From Globodera rostochiensis (lineage: Eukaryota > Nematoda > Chromadorea > Rhabditida > Heteroderidae): 64,000 bases of DNA. Numbering within the stretch: the first letter of the stretch is position 1; every line of letters starts with the position of its first letter. Position numbers and translations under genes: made by a program. The stretch spans positions 1 through 64,000 of the forward strand of contig JAEVLN010000041.1 in the NCBI GenBank assembly GCA_018350325.1, read 5' to 3'. The notes under the pieces are model-generated. The model did not search any database. It had not been told where the DNA came from and worked only from the letters and a program-made list of their open reading frames with translations. Positions 22,346-38,250 of the stretch are shown here, one piece after another.

Positions 22346-23123
22346 TCACTTACTTAAGAGACCGCCTTTTATTACCAATCATTGAATTTGTAAGTACATT
22401 TATTGAACGAACAACCAATCACTTCGCTGAACGTTACTTAGTCATGGCCTCCACAACCTTTATACTGGGGTTAGTCCCCGACCCCAATCCCCGACATGGC
22501 CTCCCCGACCCCCGAGGGGTTGGAGACCAACCCAACTTTATATCACAGCTTCAAACTTTCCTCTTATCATTCCACTTTACTCATAAGGCGCAATTTACCA
22601 TCGAAAATTTACTTTTTCTGCTGCTATTTTCGAGAAATTCCCTTTCTTCTCTTCTAAAAGTGTAATGTCTATCAATTCAATGTGCAAATAAATTGAAATG
22701 TCGGAGGTAATAAATATTATTAATATTGGAACGATTGGTATAAGTTTTGTTCGATTTTGGCTCTGGCCGCTATGACCGAATTTACCATATTTTCAAATAT
22801 TTTTAAAATTAAAATGCGTGCAAAAACATAATGGCTGAAAAAATTCAAATTTTAAACACAAACCCGATCATATTATAAAACTGTAACCACTCACAAGGAA
22901 TAGTTTATAACGGAAGAACATTGAGCGATTAAGGGCAAAAATGCGATGCGGGAGTGAGATCAGCTGAGGATGAAGAATATTGATCAGAGGTGTTAGGGGA
23001 AGATAAGGCAGGACAGGACAGTCAGTCCGTGGACATATCCGAAAGGTATGAAAATGTCTCCATGGACAGCCCAGCCAATTGGGGATGAAGAAGAAGAACA
23101 ACCAAAATGACCAATGACCATCG
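22346..23123. other. convergent 3' intergenic region
   Basis: The region between the 3' ends of the intermediate filament gene (+) and the kinase gene (-). A short open plus-strand frame (22330-22665) has no family likeness. AT-rich stretches with several aataaa-like words (22686-22720) fit 3' end formation. Confidence 0.5.
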
Positions 23124-26529
<3,406 letters not shown>

Positions 26530-28126
26530 TTCCCAATCCAGTGCAGCGGTAGCTGCGAAAAGCGATCAGTGAGGCGCAACTTTCAAAAAGGGGCTTTTTG
26601 GACTCGATCAGTCAGAAGAGTCGCCTCGTGACGAAATGAAATTCATCGGAGACAGACAAAACGAATGGAACTTTAGTAAAAGGTGAACACGGGCCGGGTG
26701 CAATTCGGCGTGTAGAAGGGAAATCTATCTGAGACTGGGGCAATTGATGGGACAACAATTCACCAGTGTGTGGGAGGGGGGGGGGAATTGGGGAGGGGTG
26801 AAGGCGATTGAGATAAGTGAGAGAATGGGGGGGGGGAGTCGGGGGGTTATTGGCTTGTGGGTGACTAATTGGAGAGAATTGGACGAATGGGAGAAGCCAC
26901 ACAGAAACACACTCATTTGGAGAATTAAATCGCATTGATGTTCACAGAGAAAAGAAGGATTAATGGATAGTATAATATCGAAAGAAGGTAATAAGTAAAA
27001 GAAGAAAAGTGGGGGTAATTCATATACTTTTACCCCCCCCCCGGGCAAAAAGCCGAGATATTAAAAGTGCACTTACTAATCCCCTGCCAGAAAGGGACTA
27101 GCAGAACAGCAGCAGGGGGTGAGAAGGATGCGGGGATGACCCACTGGCTTGGGTTGATAGGGGGTAATTGGAAGCTGGATGAAAGGCGGAGTTCGAGTCG
27201 GGAGGACAGTGCCCCCCCCCCTCCGGGCCTCCCCCCCCCCCCCCCCCCAACCCGAAGAAGTTTCGATAAATGTTCATTAAATGTTTGTCGCAAATGATCC
27301 TCAAACGATAATTAGCCGTAAAATGATGTTCAATCGAAATAATGCTAAAGGAGGAGAGGGGCGGGCAGACAAAGGCAGACAGGGGAGGCCAATCATTCCG
27401 TCCAAAAGGTAGGGGGGGGGGGCTCACTTAGCCCAACAAAGATTTTTGAGGAGAGAAAAGGGGAGAAAGGGAGGGAGACAAAGGAAAGGAAGAGAAAGGG
27501 AGGGAAGGAAGAGGAAAGGGAATGTCCGTTTGGGCAGCTGAGTGTCAGGGGAGGGGAGAGGAGGGGAGGGGGCGGGACGGCTGGCAGCAAGAAGAACGCA
27601 TTGAATTGATTGGGACGGAACGGAGACAAAGAAAGGGAAAGAGAGGGAGAGGGAAGGAGACAGGAGAGTTAGGAGTTATAGGAGGAGGGAGAAGGGAAGG
27701 CAAAGAAAAATGGGAGAGACGAGAGAGAACAAAAAGAGAGAGAAAGGAAGGGAGGAAATCGGCGGCGGTTGGCCAAGTGGGATTGCCTCTTTGCCATTGA
27801 AGGAATTGGTGCCGCCAATTTGCCTTCCCCCCCCCCTCCCCCACAATCAATGCCTCCTCCTTTCCCTTTCCCTTCACTCACTTCCCCCCCCCCTCCCCTC
27901 GTTTTGCTGTTAAAGCTATTCTGCCGTTGTCGCTTCGGTGGTGGCCCGAATAATTCCATTGCTTTGAGTGAAAAGAGGGGGCGGGGAGGGGGAGAAGAAC
28001 GGAAAACGAGGACAAGCGAAAGGAGTAAAGCGGAGGAAGAGTAAAGCGAGGGGAAAGAGGCGGCAGGAAGCGAAGAATGTGGAAGGGCAGAGGGCAGATG
28101 AGGACGACGGGGAGGGGGGCGGGGGA
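26530..28126. other. intergenic, purine/pyrimidine-skewed, no gene
   Basis: GA-rich (26760-26900, 27440-27770) and C-run (27030-27040, 27210-27250, 27825-27890) tracts. The open frames are low-complexity Arg/Glu/Gly or Pro peptides. Nothing with recognisable domains is seen. Confidence 0.55.
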
Positions 28127-28490
28127 AGGGGTACGAATTATGGGAAGGGGGGGGGGGAAGGGGGGGGTACGAATTATGGGAAGGGGAGGGGGGCGGGGGA
28201 AGGGGTACGAATTATGGGAAGGGGGGGGGAAGGGGGGGGTACGAATTATGGGAAGGGGGGGGGGGGGGGAAGGGGGGGTACGAATTATGGGAAGGGGGGG
28301 GGGAAGGGGGGGGTACGAATTATGGGAAGGGGGGGGGAAGGGGGGGGGGGTACGAATTATGGGAAGGGGGGGGGGAAGGGGGGGGGTACGAATTATGGGA
28401 AGGGGGGGGGGGGGGGAAGGGGGGGGTACGAATTATGGGAAGGGGGGGGGAAGGGGGGGGTACGAATTATGGGAAGGGGGGGGGGGGATG
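28127..28490. repeat. G-rich minisatellite, about 33-40 bp unit
   Basis: About ten copies of tacgaattatgggaagg followed by G runs broken by 'aa'. Unit length varies with G-run length. High G-quadruplex potential on the plus strand. Confidence 0.93.
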
Positions 28491-28864
28491 GCACTGATTG
28501 TCAAAGATGAAGGCGGGCGGGGGGGGGGGGGGGGGTGAAGGAATTTGAAAATTGGGGGTTTCTTTCTTTAGGGCTGTATTTAAAATTGAAAATGCGACGA
28601 TGATTGATTGAGCCGAGATCACCGAATTTGCTGTGGGATTAAGTCGACCTACCGCCGCCCTCTCCGATATCCTTTCGTCCCAAACTCACCGATGTCCCCC
28701 CCCCCCCCGTCGGATGTGTCAGTTGGGCGCCCGTCTTCCCTCTTCTGCAAGTTTAAGCCATCATCAACAGATTCCCTTTCCTTGCTCCTCTCATTTTCCC
28801 CTTCGATTTTCGTCGGCTGGGACAAAAAACTTTAGAATTTTGTCTTCGACGGACGAAGTAAATA

Positions 28865-31800
28865 ATGGCCTATTGTTGCCCCTGGCTATTGTTGAATGTC
28901 CCTATTTTGACTTTACTTCCAAAATTCTGCAGCCTTTTGCTGTTCTTTTTGCTCTTTGGGTCAAATGCCCAGCGGAGAGAGCACGCGGCCGAAGTTCGCG
29001 CGGTGAAAGGGCAGGTGAAAAGCGAAGGCAAAGGGATTTTTGGGGAGGAAACATTCGCCCCAAAAACTCAAAAATGAATTTTTTGTGAATGTGAGATGAC
29101 TTTTTCAGCTTTTTGTCCATATGCTTCATTCGGCTTACTTCTTCCCACAAACAGGTGAGTGAGTGAATAAACGGAGGGGAGGGGGGGGGGAGGGGAAGAG
29201 AGGGGGGGGATTGGAGGAGGGGGGGGGGATTGGAGGAGGGGGAGGGGGGGATTGGAGGGGGGGGGAGGTGAGGAGCGGGGGTGTGATTGGAGGGGGGATT
29301 GGAGGTGGGGGGGAGGAGGGGGAGGAGGGGGGGAATGGAGGGGGGGGGGAGGGGAAGAGAGGGGGGGGGGATTGGAGGAGGGGGAGGAGGGGGGGGATTG
29401 GAGGGGGGGGGATTGGAGGAGGGGGGGGGATTGGAGGGGGGGGGGGATTGGAGGAGGGGGGGGGGATTGGAGGAGGGGGAGGAGGGGGGGGGGATTGGAG
29501 GGGGGGAGGGATTGGAGGAGGGGGGGGGGGATTGGAGGAGGGGGAGGGGGGGGATTGGAGGGGGGGGGAGTTGAGGAGCTGGGGGTGTGATTGGAGGGGG
29601 GATTGGAGGTGGGGGGGAGGAGGGGGAGGAGGGGGAGGAGGGGGGGATTGGAGGGGGGGGAGGGGAAGAGAGGGGGGGGATTGGAGGAGGGGGAGGAGGG
29701 GGGGGGGATTGGAGGGGGGGGGATTGGAGGAGGGGGGGGGGGGGATTGGAGGGGGGGGGGGGGATTGGAGGAGGGGGAGGAGGGGGGGGGGATTGGAGGG
29801 GGGGGGATTGGAGGAGGGGGGGGGATTGGAGGGGGGGGGGGGATTGGAGGAGGGGGGGGATTGGAGGGGGGGGGGGGGATTGGAGGAGGGGGGGGATTGG
29901 AGGAGGGGGAGGAGGGGGGGGGGATTGGAGGGGGGGGGGATTGGAGGAGGGGGGGGGGGATTGGAGGGGGGGGGGATTGGAGGAGGGGGGGGGGATTGGA
30001 GGAGGGGGAGGAGGGGGGGGATTGGAGGGGGGGAGGGATTGGAGGAGGGGGGGGGGGATTGGAGGAGGGGGAGGGGGGGGGGATTGGAGGGGGGGGGGGG
30101 GGTGAGGAGCGGGGGGTGTGATTGGAGGGGGGATTGGAGGTGGGGGGGGGAGGGGGAAGAGGATTGGAGGGGTGGGGGTGTGCTACTGCCACTTGAATTA
30201 GTGTTGCACATTCCGGGAGCAGGGGTACCTCCAAATGAAGCATGCCATGGGGGGTCGGGGACGAATGCCGTGCCGACCGTATCGTTATTGACGAAAGGGC
30301 TTTTAGTTGAAGTGAAATGGTCCGCTTCGGCTCAGGGACGTCCCAGCCTGCCCCATTGGCTCCACCTGTTCCCCTCCAGACATCGTTCCATCGCCTTCCT
30401 CCTCGGCACTCCGGTGTCCCCCCACTCAAACTTTCCCATCCACGTAATCGCCCGCCGACTCGACACATTCCAAAGCATTGAACGGTCCTTCAGTATCGTG
30501 GCAAATGACGATCGTGAAGCGGCATGTCTCATAAATTCCCCAAAACTTGACTTTTGAAGTTCGATTCAATGGGGCCGTCCAGCAGATCGTCGAAATCCGA
30601 ATAAACAATATGGATGCGGAGGAACTGATCTGGGATCTGATCAGAGGAAATAAAATGGCCAAGGGACTGGAGAGGGCCATCTACTCGACCTTCAAAGGAC
30701 GCGGTGTCAACCCGTTCATCTTCAACATTTTGCCGGGAACGTCAAATCCGCCATCTGATGAAGTTCTTTACCGACTCGGACAACATTTGAAGATTGGGTC
30801 AGTTGGCACTCAATTAAATGTGCCTAAATGTTTGAATGCAGCGCTATTGTCCAAGTTGGAACTCAAGCCCATTTCCACCCGAATGTGCTGCAGTTGACGC
30901 GTGGAATCCAGCTTAATCCGGAGTTCTGCTCTCAAAACAAATTGATCCCGATGGACCGGCACTTCCGCTTACAACAAATTGTGGTGGACTGGTGCAAGTT
31001 GCATTTGGTTGGTCCAAGTGGGAGTGAGTGTTCTAACCGTTTGGTCAAACCCCCCATTTTAAGAGGAACATGACTCTGTTGAAGCAATTGGAGATGCCAT
31101 CTTGGAAAAGGACAGTCCAACAACAGCAGCAAGATGGAGAAGATGAGGCGCTAATGGCAGCGACAGTCGGAGGTACAGCTACAGCCCCGACCGATGGTCA
31201 GATGGAGCAGCTACTGCTTGAGCGCAGCGAGGGTCAGCAACGTCCAGTACCGCCAGTCTATTACATCTGGGAGAGTGTTCTGGTGTGTTTGCCTTTATGG
31301 AGACATTTGGTTCCGGAAATGCAATTGCTCCAATCTCGAAAGGTCTTTCCCCTTCTGGCCGTGTTCTGCTTGCTGTTCATCCTCTGCCTCAGTCTAATTT
31401 TCTTTGGCCGCCGCGAGGGTCAATATTGGCGCGACTACAAAACACCAAAGTCTGAATAAGTGACTTTGTCAGGGCATAATCAGCGCCGTTCTGGTAGGGA
31501 CCAATTGTGCGAATATTTGAATTTACGCGAGTCACAACGCCAACTGCGTGAGCTATCAACCCAAAGACAAGTGCAAATGATGTCTCGAACGGTCGGGCGA
31601 GAACCGTCGGAGGCTTTGAGCATTGGCACTTTTTTGAGGCCTCGGGAAAAAGATCAAAGTCCATCGGCGGCCGAACACCGGCCGATCGGAACGCCAAGGC
31701 CTGGTCAGAAACTGAAATGTTCGCATAGAGTTCCGATAGTTCAGAATTCACTAGCAAAGGCACAATCACTTCAACATCGCGCAGTTCCATAGGCAAACAA

Positions 31801-31962
31801 ACGGTCGCAGAGGCGGCACGGGTGAACGGAGTGTCGATTCATCCGTACAGACATCCGTTGGATTCGGAGGATGAAGACGATGAGGACGAGGGCGGTGTTG
31901 GGTGGGGCTCAGGTTGTTACTTACAGAATGATGCATTTTTGGCCAGGGGGAGGCGGTGGTGA
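28865..31962 (+). CDS. sgca-1: alpha/epsilon-sarcoglycan
   Basis: Nine exons with matching phases: 28865-29014, 29109-29154, 30223-30513, 30560-30797, 30842-31023, 31064-31114, 31161-31449, 31498-31703, 31745-31962; about 556 aa. It is a single-pass subunit of the dystrophin-associated sarcoglycan complex in the muscle membrane. In order: a signal peptide ([14 protein letters not shown]), [12 protein letters not shown] (matches the family's VFVHTLDHETF), a cadherin-like region ([29 protein letters not shown]), then [37 protein letters not shown] (matches FRVDWCNVTLVD) and [10 protein letters not shown] (matches GDGILEHD). A transmembrane helix ([18 protein letters not shown]) and the juxtamembrane GRREG follow, with a cytoplasmic tail containing TPKDQL ... 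QLREL and an acidic [10 protein letters not shown] end. Intron 29155-30222 is filled with G-rich minisatellite. The 31115-31160 intron and the last intron are inferred from phase. Confidence 0.9.
29172..30165. repeat. 1 kb G-rich minisatellite inside a sarcoglycan intron
   Basis: Tandem gggattggagga + G-run units with interspersed gga triplets. Longer blocks containing gtgtgattggaggggggatt recur at about 29279, 29583 and 30116, showing higher-order duplication. The plus strand is almost devoid of C over about 1 kb. Open Gly/Trp/Arg or Pro/Ser frames are artefacts of composition. Confidence 0.95.
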
Positions 31963-32178
31963 GGGGACGGACGGAGGAAGAATCTTTCAAATTAGACGAT
32001 GAACCAATGAAAGAGTGTCGGATATTTTGTTAATTAATATATATAAATGATGTAAAAACAAAATGAGTTTAAAATGGCACATGCCAGCTGCGGAAAACAA
32101 CGGAATGCATTGCATAGAAAGGAATATATATATTTACATGTGGGAAAAGTCGCGCACTTCCCCCCCCCCCCAGCGATT

Positions 32179-34543
32179 TCATTTCCTCGGCGCTAAAAGT
32201 GCCGCGTCCTTCTCCCCCTCGCAGAGTTCGTCCGGCACCTCCGCCTCCACGCACCGCTCCATGTAAAGGTCAAGTGAATGAGCGTATTCGCTGTCCCACT
32301 CCCTCTCGAACATCCTGCGCATTCGTTCCATCAGTCCCGTCGAAGACCCCCCCGGCAACGACTTTGCAGAAGAAGTCGCATTCCCAAGAGCACGCACGAC
32401 GATGGCCACACCGGTGCCCAACCCCTCGAAATAGTCGCCGGACCTGTGCCAATGTTGGCTTTAACCCTTTTTGGGCCTAACCCAGAGTGCCCACCAGTTG
32501 CTGGTGCCAATCACCAAAGATTCGTCAGTCAGCAAAAACTCTAAATTTGGGAGTTATATTGCGCAGTGATCCACTGAAAAACAAAATGTCCCTGCAGAAT
32601 ATAAATTACTTTTGTGCGTTCTCCGGTCTCTCCTCACCACCGACTGTTCGACATCAGCCGAAGTTGGCACTTTGAAAATCTTCTGGCATTGGTTAAATTG
32701 TATAAATCGGCGTTTGTGAATAATAAAAGTTACCACAGCGACGGAACCCGCACGCGGTATCTCTCCGAGGGTTTCCAGCGACTTAAGGAATCGCAAGCCC
32801 GTCTTCGGGAAGTGCAGCGCGGCAGCAATGATTCGCAAATGGACTCCGCGCATAACGGCCTCCCGTAAAGCATTGTCGATTTGGGGCCAATATCTGAAGG
32901 GCCAACCAATTAATTTGTCCTCCAAAGAGTTTGGCCTGAGGGCACCTCCGATTCTGTGAGTACAGAAACATGGGAAAGTAGTCCATCACGTGCACAAATA
33001 TCCTTTTCCGGGCTCCTTTAATCGCATCAATGATCCCAGTCAGGTCCCAGCCTCTTCCCGGACAGTTCATCGCTTGGGGCGATGCCTGCAAAAGTGACGT
33101 CACCCATTTGATTGAATTGAAAGAATATTACCGCCAAATGGACAGCCAATCGCTGTTCACCGTCCATCAGTTTCAACGGCCTTTGTGGGTTAAATTTTGC
33201 AGGAGGCAACTTCTTCACCTGCGCGTGCATTTCGGTGGCCGTTTTCGCATCCGAAGCACGCCAATAAACTTCGAAGATGGAGAGAAGGTCCTGGGCCAAG
33301 CAGGGACAGTCGCGCACCATAACACCCAATTCCATTTTCTGAAATGAGCGGACGAATTTGCAAGAGAGGGACGGAGGAGAAAGGCGGTTTTGCAATTTGT
33401 TAGTTTCTGGCGTGATGTCGTTCATATATTTAAAGTAATGTCAGCCGAAAGAAATGCCATTCTTCCCCGCGGGGGGGGGGGGGGACGTTGCCTGGGACAG
33501 AGATCGCCAGTCCATATTGGCAGAGCCCAAGTAGAAGTGACGGCCATCGGCCACAATGAATTTCGAGTGCATTACGCCACTGCAAATAAAATTGCCGCCT
33601 TAGGCCATTCGAATGCTAAGCCCACGTATGGTAAATGCGCTGGATGTTCAGCAATCTTCTGGCGAGAGCGCCTCTTCGATACAGCGAAAAGCCATCTTCA
33701 TTGTCGCCCTGAAAGCGAGGAACTTTTGTTTCTTTGGGAATTTCGCTCACTTTGTCTTTGGCCACGGCGTTCTCGACCATCCGAATGCCGACGCCCCTCT
33801 CGAGCCCTGCGCGAAGCAAGGCCTAACAACAAATTAAATTATAGCAAATTGAGCGTCGCAGGAACTGAATTATCAACTCACATCAAAAACCATTTCTCCG
33901 TGGGCGGAAAAATTGCTTCGGTTCTGCTCTCCCAATACGTGTTTCCCTATAAATCAAATTTTTTGTGCTCGTAGGGTTTTTACGTTCGATGCTCGGCTCA
34001 CCGCGCAAACTCGTCTTGTAGGCCGCAATGGCTAATGAGTGTTTGGCCTCGCCAATCAGCCGCATCCAAGCGGAAGAAGTTGGAATGGCCAGTGAGTGGG
34101 AACTCAGAATGGGTTGATCAGTGGACGTTGGGTGGCGGTAGAAGGACACATTTTGGGGAATGGTCTCCACCAATTCAATTCTGAGCGAATAATGCATTCT
34201 GCTCAAATCTGCTCACGCACCTGCACGTCTTCGCACATTCGGCCATTTGCGGGTCCATCTGATGGATTGGCACGGGTCCATCTGTGCCAATGCGGCTTCG
34301 AACTCGGAAGGCGGGGAGTTGGATGAGGAGGGCAGTGACAATGCCGAAAAGGGCTAAGGCGGCAAGAAGCTGGGCAAGCAGTAGGGGTCGGTCTTCGGAA
34401 GGCCTTCCCGGGATGGTCGAGCGTCTACCGGAAGTGCCGGAAGGCGGCTCTTCCGGCTGGGGCTCCTTTTCGTCCTCCAATTCCTCTCCCCTTGCACATT
34501 GAGAGTAACGGTTGTTCTTCCCACCGGACGCAACATTTTCCAT
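32179..34543 (-). CDS. PLD3: PLD3/PLD4-like phospholipase D family protein
   Basis: A type II membrane protein: an acidic cytosolic N-terminus (about 60 residues), then one transmembrane anchor ([20 protein letters not shown]), then a lumenal catalytic part. Conserved segments: [20 protein letters not shown], first HKD motif HSKFIVAD followed by [38 protein letters not shown], a [19 protein letters not shown] block, [19 protein letters not shown], second HKD motif HKKFLLTD followed by GTSNWSGDYFE, and [14 protein letters not shown] near the end. Both HxKxxxxD motifs are intact once the short introns are removed (33590s, 32540-32590, 32445-32495). In other animals PLD3/4 are endolysosomal 5'-3' exonucleases with transphosphatidylase activity. 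ATG 34543 is chosen; an in-frame ATG at 34708 would add a second hydrophobic stretch and is less like the family. Confidence 0.9.
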
Positions 34544-34708
34544 TTCTTTGACAATTTGACTGAAGCCTCTAAAAACGGTGGACGAAATATGGCGAAGAAA
34601 AGTTTGGGTGCAAATGATAAGGAAAGAGGAAAGGCTGCAAATGGCCAAAAAATGGCATGACAATCGGAAATGTTTAATAAAATAGCGATGCATTTCAGTG
34701 ACAATCAA

Positions 34709-36110
34709 GCAAAAAAGAATTGAACGGACGGAGTTTTGTATTTGTCGAGGACGGGCCCTTCTTCCTCACCGCTAATTTGTAAGTCCCTCAACCTCAACTC
34801 ATTCCCTTCCCTTTCCATTCCATGCCGTCCGTCACCCTCTTCCCGAGTCGCATCTGCTGACGGCAAAACGATTTGATCAAAAGATACCGTCCGTTCCGAT
34901 TGAGCGGCACGTTGACGTCAATCGGTGAGGGGGGGGGGGGGGGGGACGTTTCGCGGACAGACCCTCCCTCTCCGGTATAAATCACCTCTAACGATATTTG
35001 GACTTTCGCTCGCGATGATCTTATCACCACCACTTCTCCAAGGAACAACAACTGGGGGGAGGGAGGGGCATATTGATATTTGGGAGTATCGTTACCATCG
35101 CCGGAGGGGGGACAACAATGTCTCCTCTACAAATTCCCCTCATGGAAACGAAGCAGTCGAGTCAAGTGATTGACCGACAAAAATTGAGCCGCCGCCGCCG
35201 CCGCTGATAACATTTCCACCAACAGAATGTGGCAGTGTGTGCAAGGTGTACTTGTGCACAAAACCTTCAAAAAGTATTTGTCGTTTTTTTAGATTTCGAC
35301 ATAACCAACCCCCGAGGGGGAGGATGAGGCGAGAAAATATTTTCGGGAGGGGAGGGGGCCGCTAATCGAAAAAAATCGATTTTTTGGAGGGTGTGCGTTT
35401 GGTTTTTATTGCATTTTCCCTAAAGAATTTTTCTTAAGGCTTCATTTCTTATCTTTTTTTTTTTGATTTGGTAGTAATTTTTTCGGCGCTGTTGGTAAAA
35501 ATTTAGGATAAACATTTTTGTAAGGAATCCATTAATCGCCCAAAGTCCGGTAATTGGTCCGCAAGATCGGAATATGAGATGGGCGTTGTCATAGATCAAT
35601 CGGAAACTAATTGAACTTGTACAAAGCCTGGCCTTGTTTTGACTGATGAGTTTTTGTTTGGTTTCGGCTGGGAATGTGCATTTATAATTACGTAACTATT
35701 TGTTCCATATCGACAGACGAAACAACACAACATTTTCTCAGAAGACATCCAGCCAACCAAGGGCGTAGCCACCATTTTTTAAGGGGGGGGGCTGATTCAA
35801 GAAAAAATCGATTTTTAGGAGTGCATTTTTACATTTTTCTTCAAGAATTTTTACCCCAAAAGGATTTTAAGGGAGTATTTTTGGGTTTTATTTAGGGTTC
35901 AGCGAGACCGGGACTTTCAGTTTTTAAAAAATCCCGTCCCGACCGGGACCTGAAAAAACCGGGAATCCGGTCCCGGTTGTAACAAAAAAATGACCAATTT
36001 TTGCAAAACAATAGGGTCCGCCATATGGATTTTTTTAAACAAATTTCATTTCGGGGGGAGGGATTTACGCCCTTGCAGCCAATCCATCAAATCAGTTGTC
36101 GGTTCACTGG
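34709..36110. other. intergenic with decayed repeat copies
   Basis: A G-run at 34929-34944. A copy of the 'gggcgtagcc' dispersed repeat is at 35760-35890. A palindromic-word patch (tcccgtcccgaccgggacc ... ccggtcccggtt) is at 35893-35980, beginning agggttcag like the element at 45211. No gene seen. Confidence 0.55.
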
Positions 36111-38250
36111 TCAGATCACGCGAGACTCTTCGTTCACTTCCTTGACGGAACGCTTCTCCACCAATTTAAACTTCAGTCGGGCTTTCAAGTTGGGCTGTTG
36201 CTTCTCACCAGCAATCGGCAAAATGTTTCGTCGTTGTAAACTCTTTAATCGCTCTAAAGAGCAAAAGTTTGACGGCAGAAATACAAATGGCACATTACCC
36301 TGCAGGACATTGCCTTGGGGGCTCAGTTGGCGGAGTTTGGCGGGAAGCTCGTCGACCGTAAGAATCGGCTCTTCGAAAGGTTCGAACTTCCCGCGGCCGA
36401 GTCTTTTTCGTTCTGTCAACGCTTTTAACGCTCTTTCCCTCTTTTTAAAAATTTGGCGCTTTTCAAGTGCTTCCGATTCTTTGAGCACTTCGGACTTCAG
36501 CGATTTCAAACTAAAAATAACCCAAAAGTTGTCAGAGATACATATCCAATATGCGGTGCCCTCCTCATTATTAGCCCAAGTTTTGGGAGCATTGCCCTCA
36601 CCTCTCCAATTGTCTCCTCATCCGCCCCCCAACTTCCTTCTCGAAATGCTTCTTCGTTGCTTCCTCCGATCGCAATTTTCGGCGTTTCTTCGCTCGTATG
36701 GTTTTCGGCTTAGGATTAACTGAAACGAATGATCAGAGTGAAATGAACCCCCGGAGGGACAATTCATCCGCCGACCTTTTATACGCTCCTCCTTCTCCTC
36801 TTCCTCCTCCCGGTCTCCGCCTTCGTCCTTCACTTCGCATTCCCTTTTCACTCCGCCCCATTTGGCTGAGTATTGGATCTCTTCCCGTAAACTCTTTTAA
36901 AAACGAATTCAAATTTCCAACGGCGTCTATCGACATAATAAAAGAAAGGTTTGCCGAGTGAGTCCCGACTCCATCTGCCCGCGGTCTGGGTGTATTCAAT
37001 GGCACAAAAATATGCCAGAGACCGGACTTCATAAGACTTATAAACCCACCGGCATTGCCGCCGTTTCAGCAATGCTAAGGCCGATTCTTCGCTCCGTCCG
37101 GCGTCGTTTCCTCTCCAATTTCAGTTCTTCCTTTGCGAATTGCTCGGCCATTTTCTGAAATTCTCATTTTGTGGTTTATTTTGAATAATGTTGCCATATT
37201 TGCTTATTCCCACCAAATAACTATCCACGGGCGGATTGTACGACATCCCCTCAGGGGGAGGCACCACAGCCGGAAGCAAATTCGGCACATATTCCACTCG
37301 CTTCTTCCGTTTTCCTTTGGCGGCTTTGTTAGTGCAACCTAAACGGGCATACATTTCAGTAGGACATGCAAATATTTTCATTCTTTGAAAAGAAATCATC
37401 CCAAATGCCCCCCCCAGGCACGTATTTAGGATTTTGCTTTGGAGGGGGTACCGAAAAAAAGTCGATTTTTAGGGGAGTATTTTTGGGTTTTATTGCATTT
37501 TTCTTAAGCAATTTTTTCCGAAAATTTTTGTTTAGGGGGTGTATTTTCCCCTTTTTATTGCATTTAAGCAATTCCCAAAAATGCAAATTTTTTTTTTTTT
37601 GTGAATTCTGCTTTACTTCTGGGGGCGGGTCGGCGGTGCCGATAGGCGCCGCCGAGAAAATTTTGAATTTTTGACCCAATTTTGTTAAGGGATTAGCAAC
37701 CAAAATTTTTAAAATACGGCATTTTTTTGAAACTTTTAGAAATGGGAATGGTCCGACGGTGCCGATAGGCGCCGTCGGGAAAAATTTTGGGATTTTGGCT
37801 CAATTTGTTGAAAGTTGGTCCAAAAATTACGAATTTTGTAAAGGGTCCCCCCTATGGTTTTTTTCCTCAAATTTTCTCTTTGGGGGGGGGGGGGTACGTG
37901 ATCCGTCGTACCCCCCCCCCCCCCCAAATACGTGCCTGCCCCCCCCCCCCCTCTCCAACCTTCGTTCTCCCAAATGTCCCCCCCCCCCCTCTCCAACCTT
38001 CGTTCTCCCAAATGTCCCCCCCCCCCCCCTCTCCAACCTTCGTTCTCCCAAATGTCCCCCCCCCTCTCCAACCTTCGTTCTCCCAAATGTCCCCCCCCCC
38101 TCTCCAACCTTCGTTCTCCCAAATGTCATAGGGCGTCCAATGCCCGTGCGCCTTCTTGCGAAGCTTCTTCCTCAAAACACCAACATATTTTTGCTCCCCC
38201 TCTTCCTTTGTCTCCATTTCGTCATCGTCGCCACTTTTCCACAACTCCAT
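36111..38250 (-). CDS. NOP53: NOP53 (GLTSCR2/PICT1) ribosome biogenesis factor
   Basis: A nucleolar factor for 60S maturation that recruits the MTR4-exosome in yeast. Recognised pieces, from N- to C-terminus: WTPYDIWENEG (family PFYDLW), KKRVEYVPNLLPAVVPPPEG + MSYNPPVDSYLVG (family [20 protein letters not shown]), a basic helical region (KLERKRRRTERR; RAKKRRKLRSEATKKH), KFEPFEEPILTVDELPAKLR + QLSPQGNVLQ (family [20 protein letters not shown] / RTLKPEGN) and ERLKSLQRRNILP ... LKFKLVEKRSVKEV (family DRFKSFQRRNMIEP ... YKVKLVEKRAFREI). The N-terminus is short against the human protein; ATG 38250 is the simplest start but an upstream exon or trans-splice site cannot be excluded. The first intron (38108-37339) holds a tandem duplication of its own donor region and a dispersed repeat. 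VPS53 ends only about 175 bp upstream on the same strand. Confidence 0.88.
37413..37735. repeat. dispersed repeat A (copy 1), contains GATA-loop hairpin
   Basis: It aligns along about 320 bp with 44785-45110: ccaggcacgtatttag, aaaagtcgatttttagg, tgggttttattgcatttttc, gaattctgctttacttct, the hairpin cggcggtgcc-gata-ggcgccgccg (37631-37654) and gagaaaattttgaattttt. It lies in the NOP53 intron. No coding capacity. Confidence 0.85.
37736..37870. repeat. dispersed repeat A, 3' part, second partial copy
   Basis: A partial duplicate of the hairpin and its 3' flank: cgacggtgcc-gata-ggcgccgtcg (37754-37777), then gggaaaaattttgggatttt. The stem has a compensatory G:C to A:T change relative to copy 1. 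Confidence 0.8.
37930..38125. repeat. tandem duplication of a NOP53 exon-intron junction
   Basis: Six consecutive copies of tctccaaccttcgttctccc + aaatgtc (minus strand: gacatttgggagaacgaagg + ttggaga) are separated by C runs of 8-13. The rightmost copy is the genuine end of the coding exon (DIWENEG) with its GT donor at 38108; the other five sit in the intron. Confidence 0.9.

Noticed and set aside
29068..30557. Long open frames (over 460 codons) of Pro/Ser or Gly/Trp/Arg on both strands
   Set aside because: They lie in the G-rich minisatellite within the sarcoglycan intron; both strands are open because of composition alone. Only the 30223-30513 part is coding.
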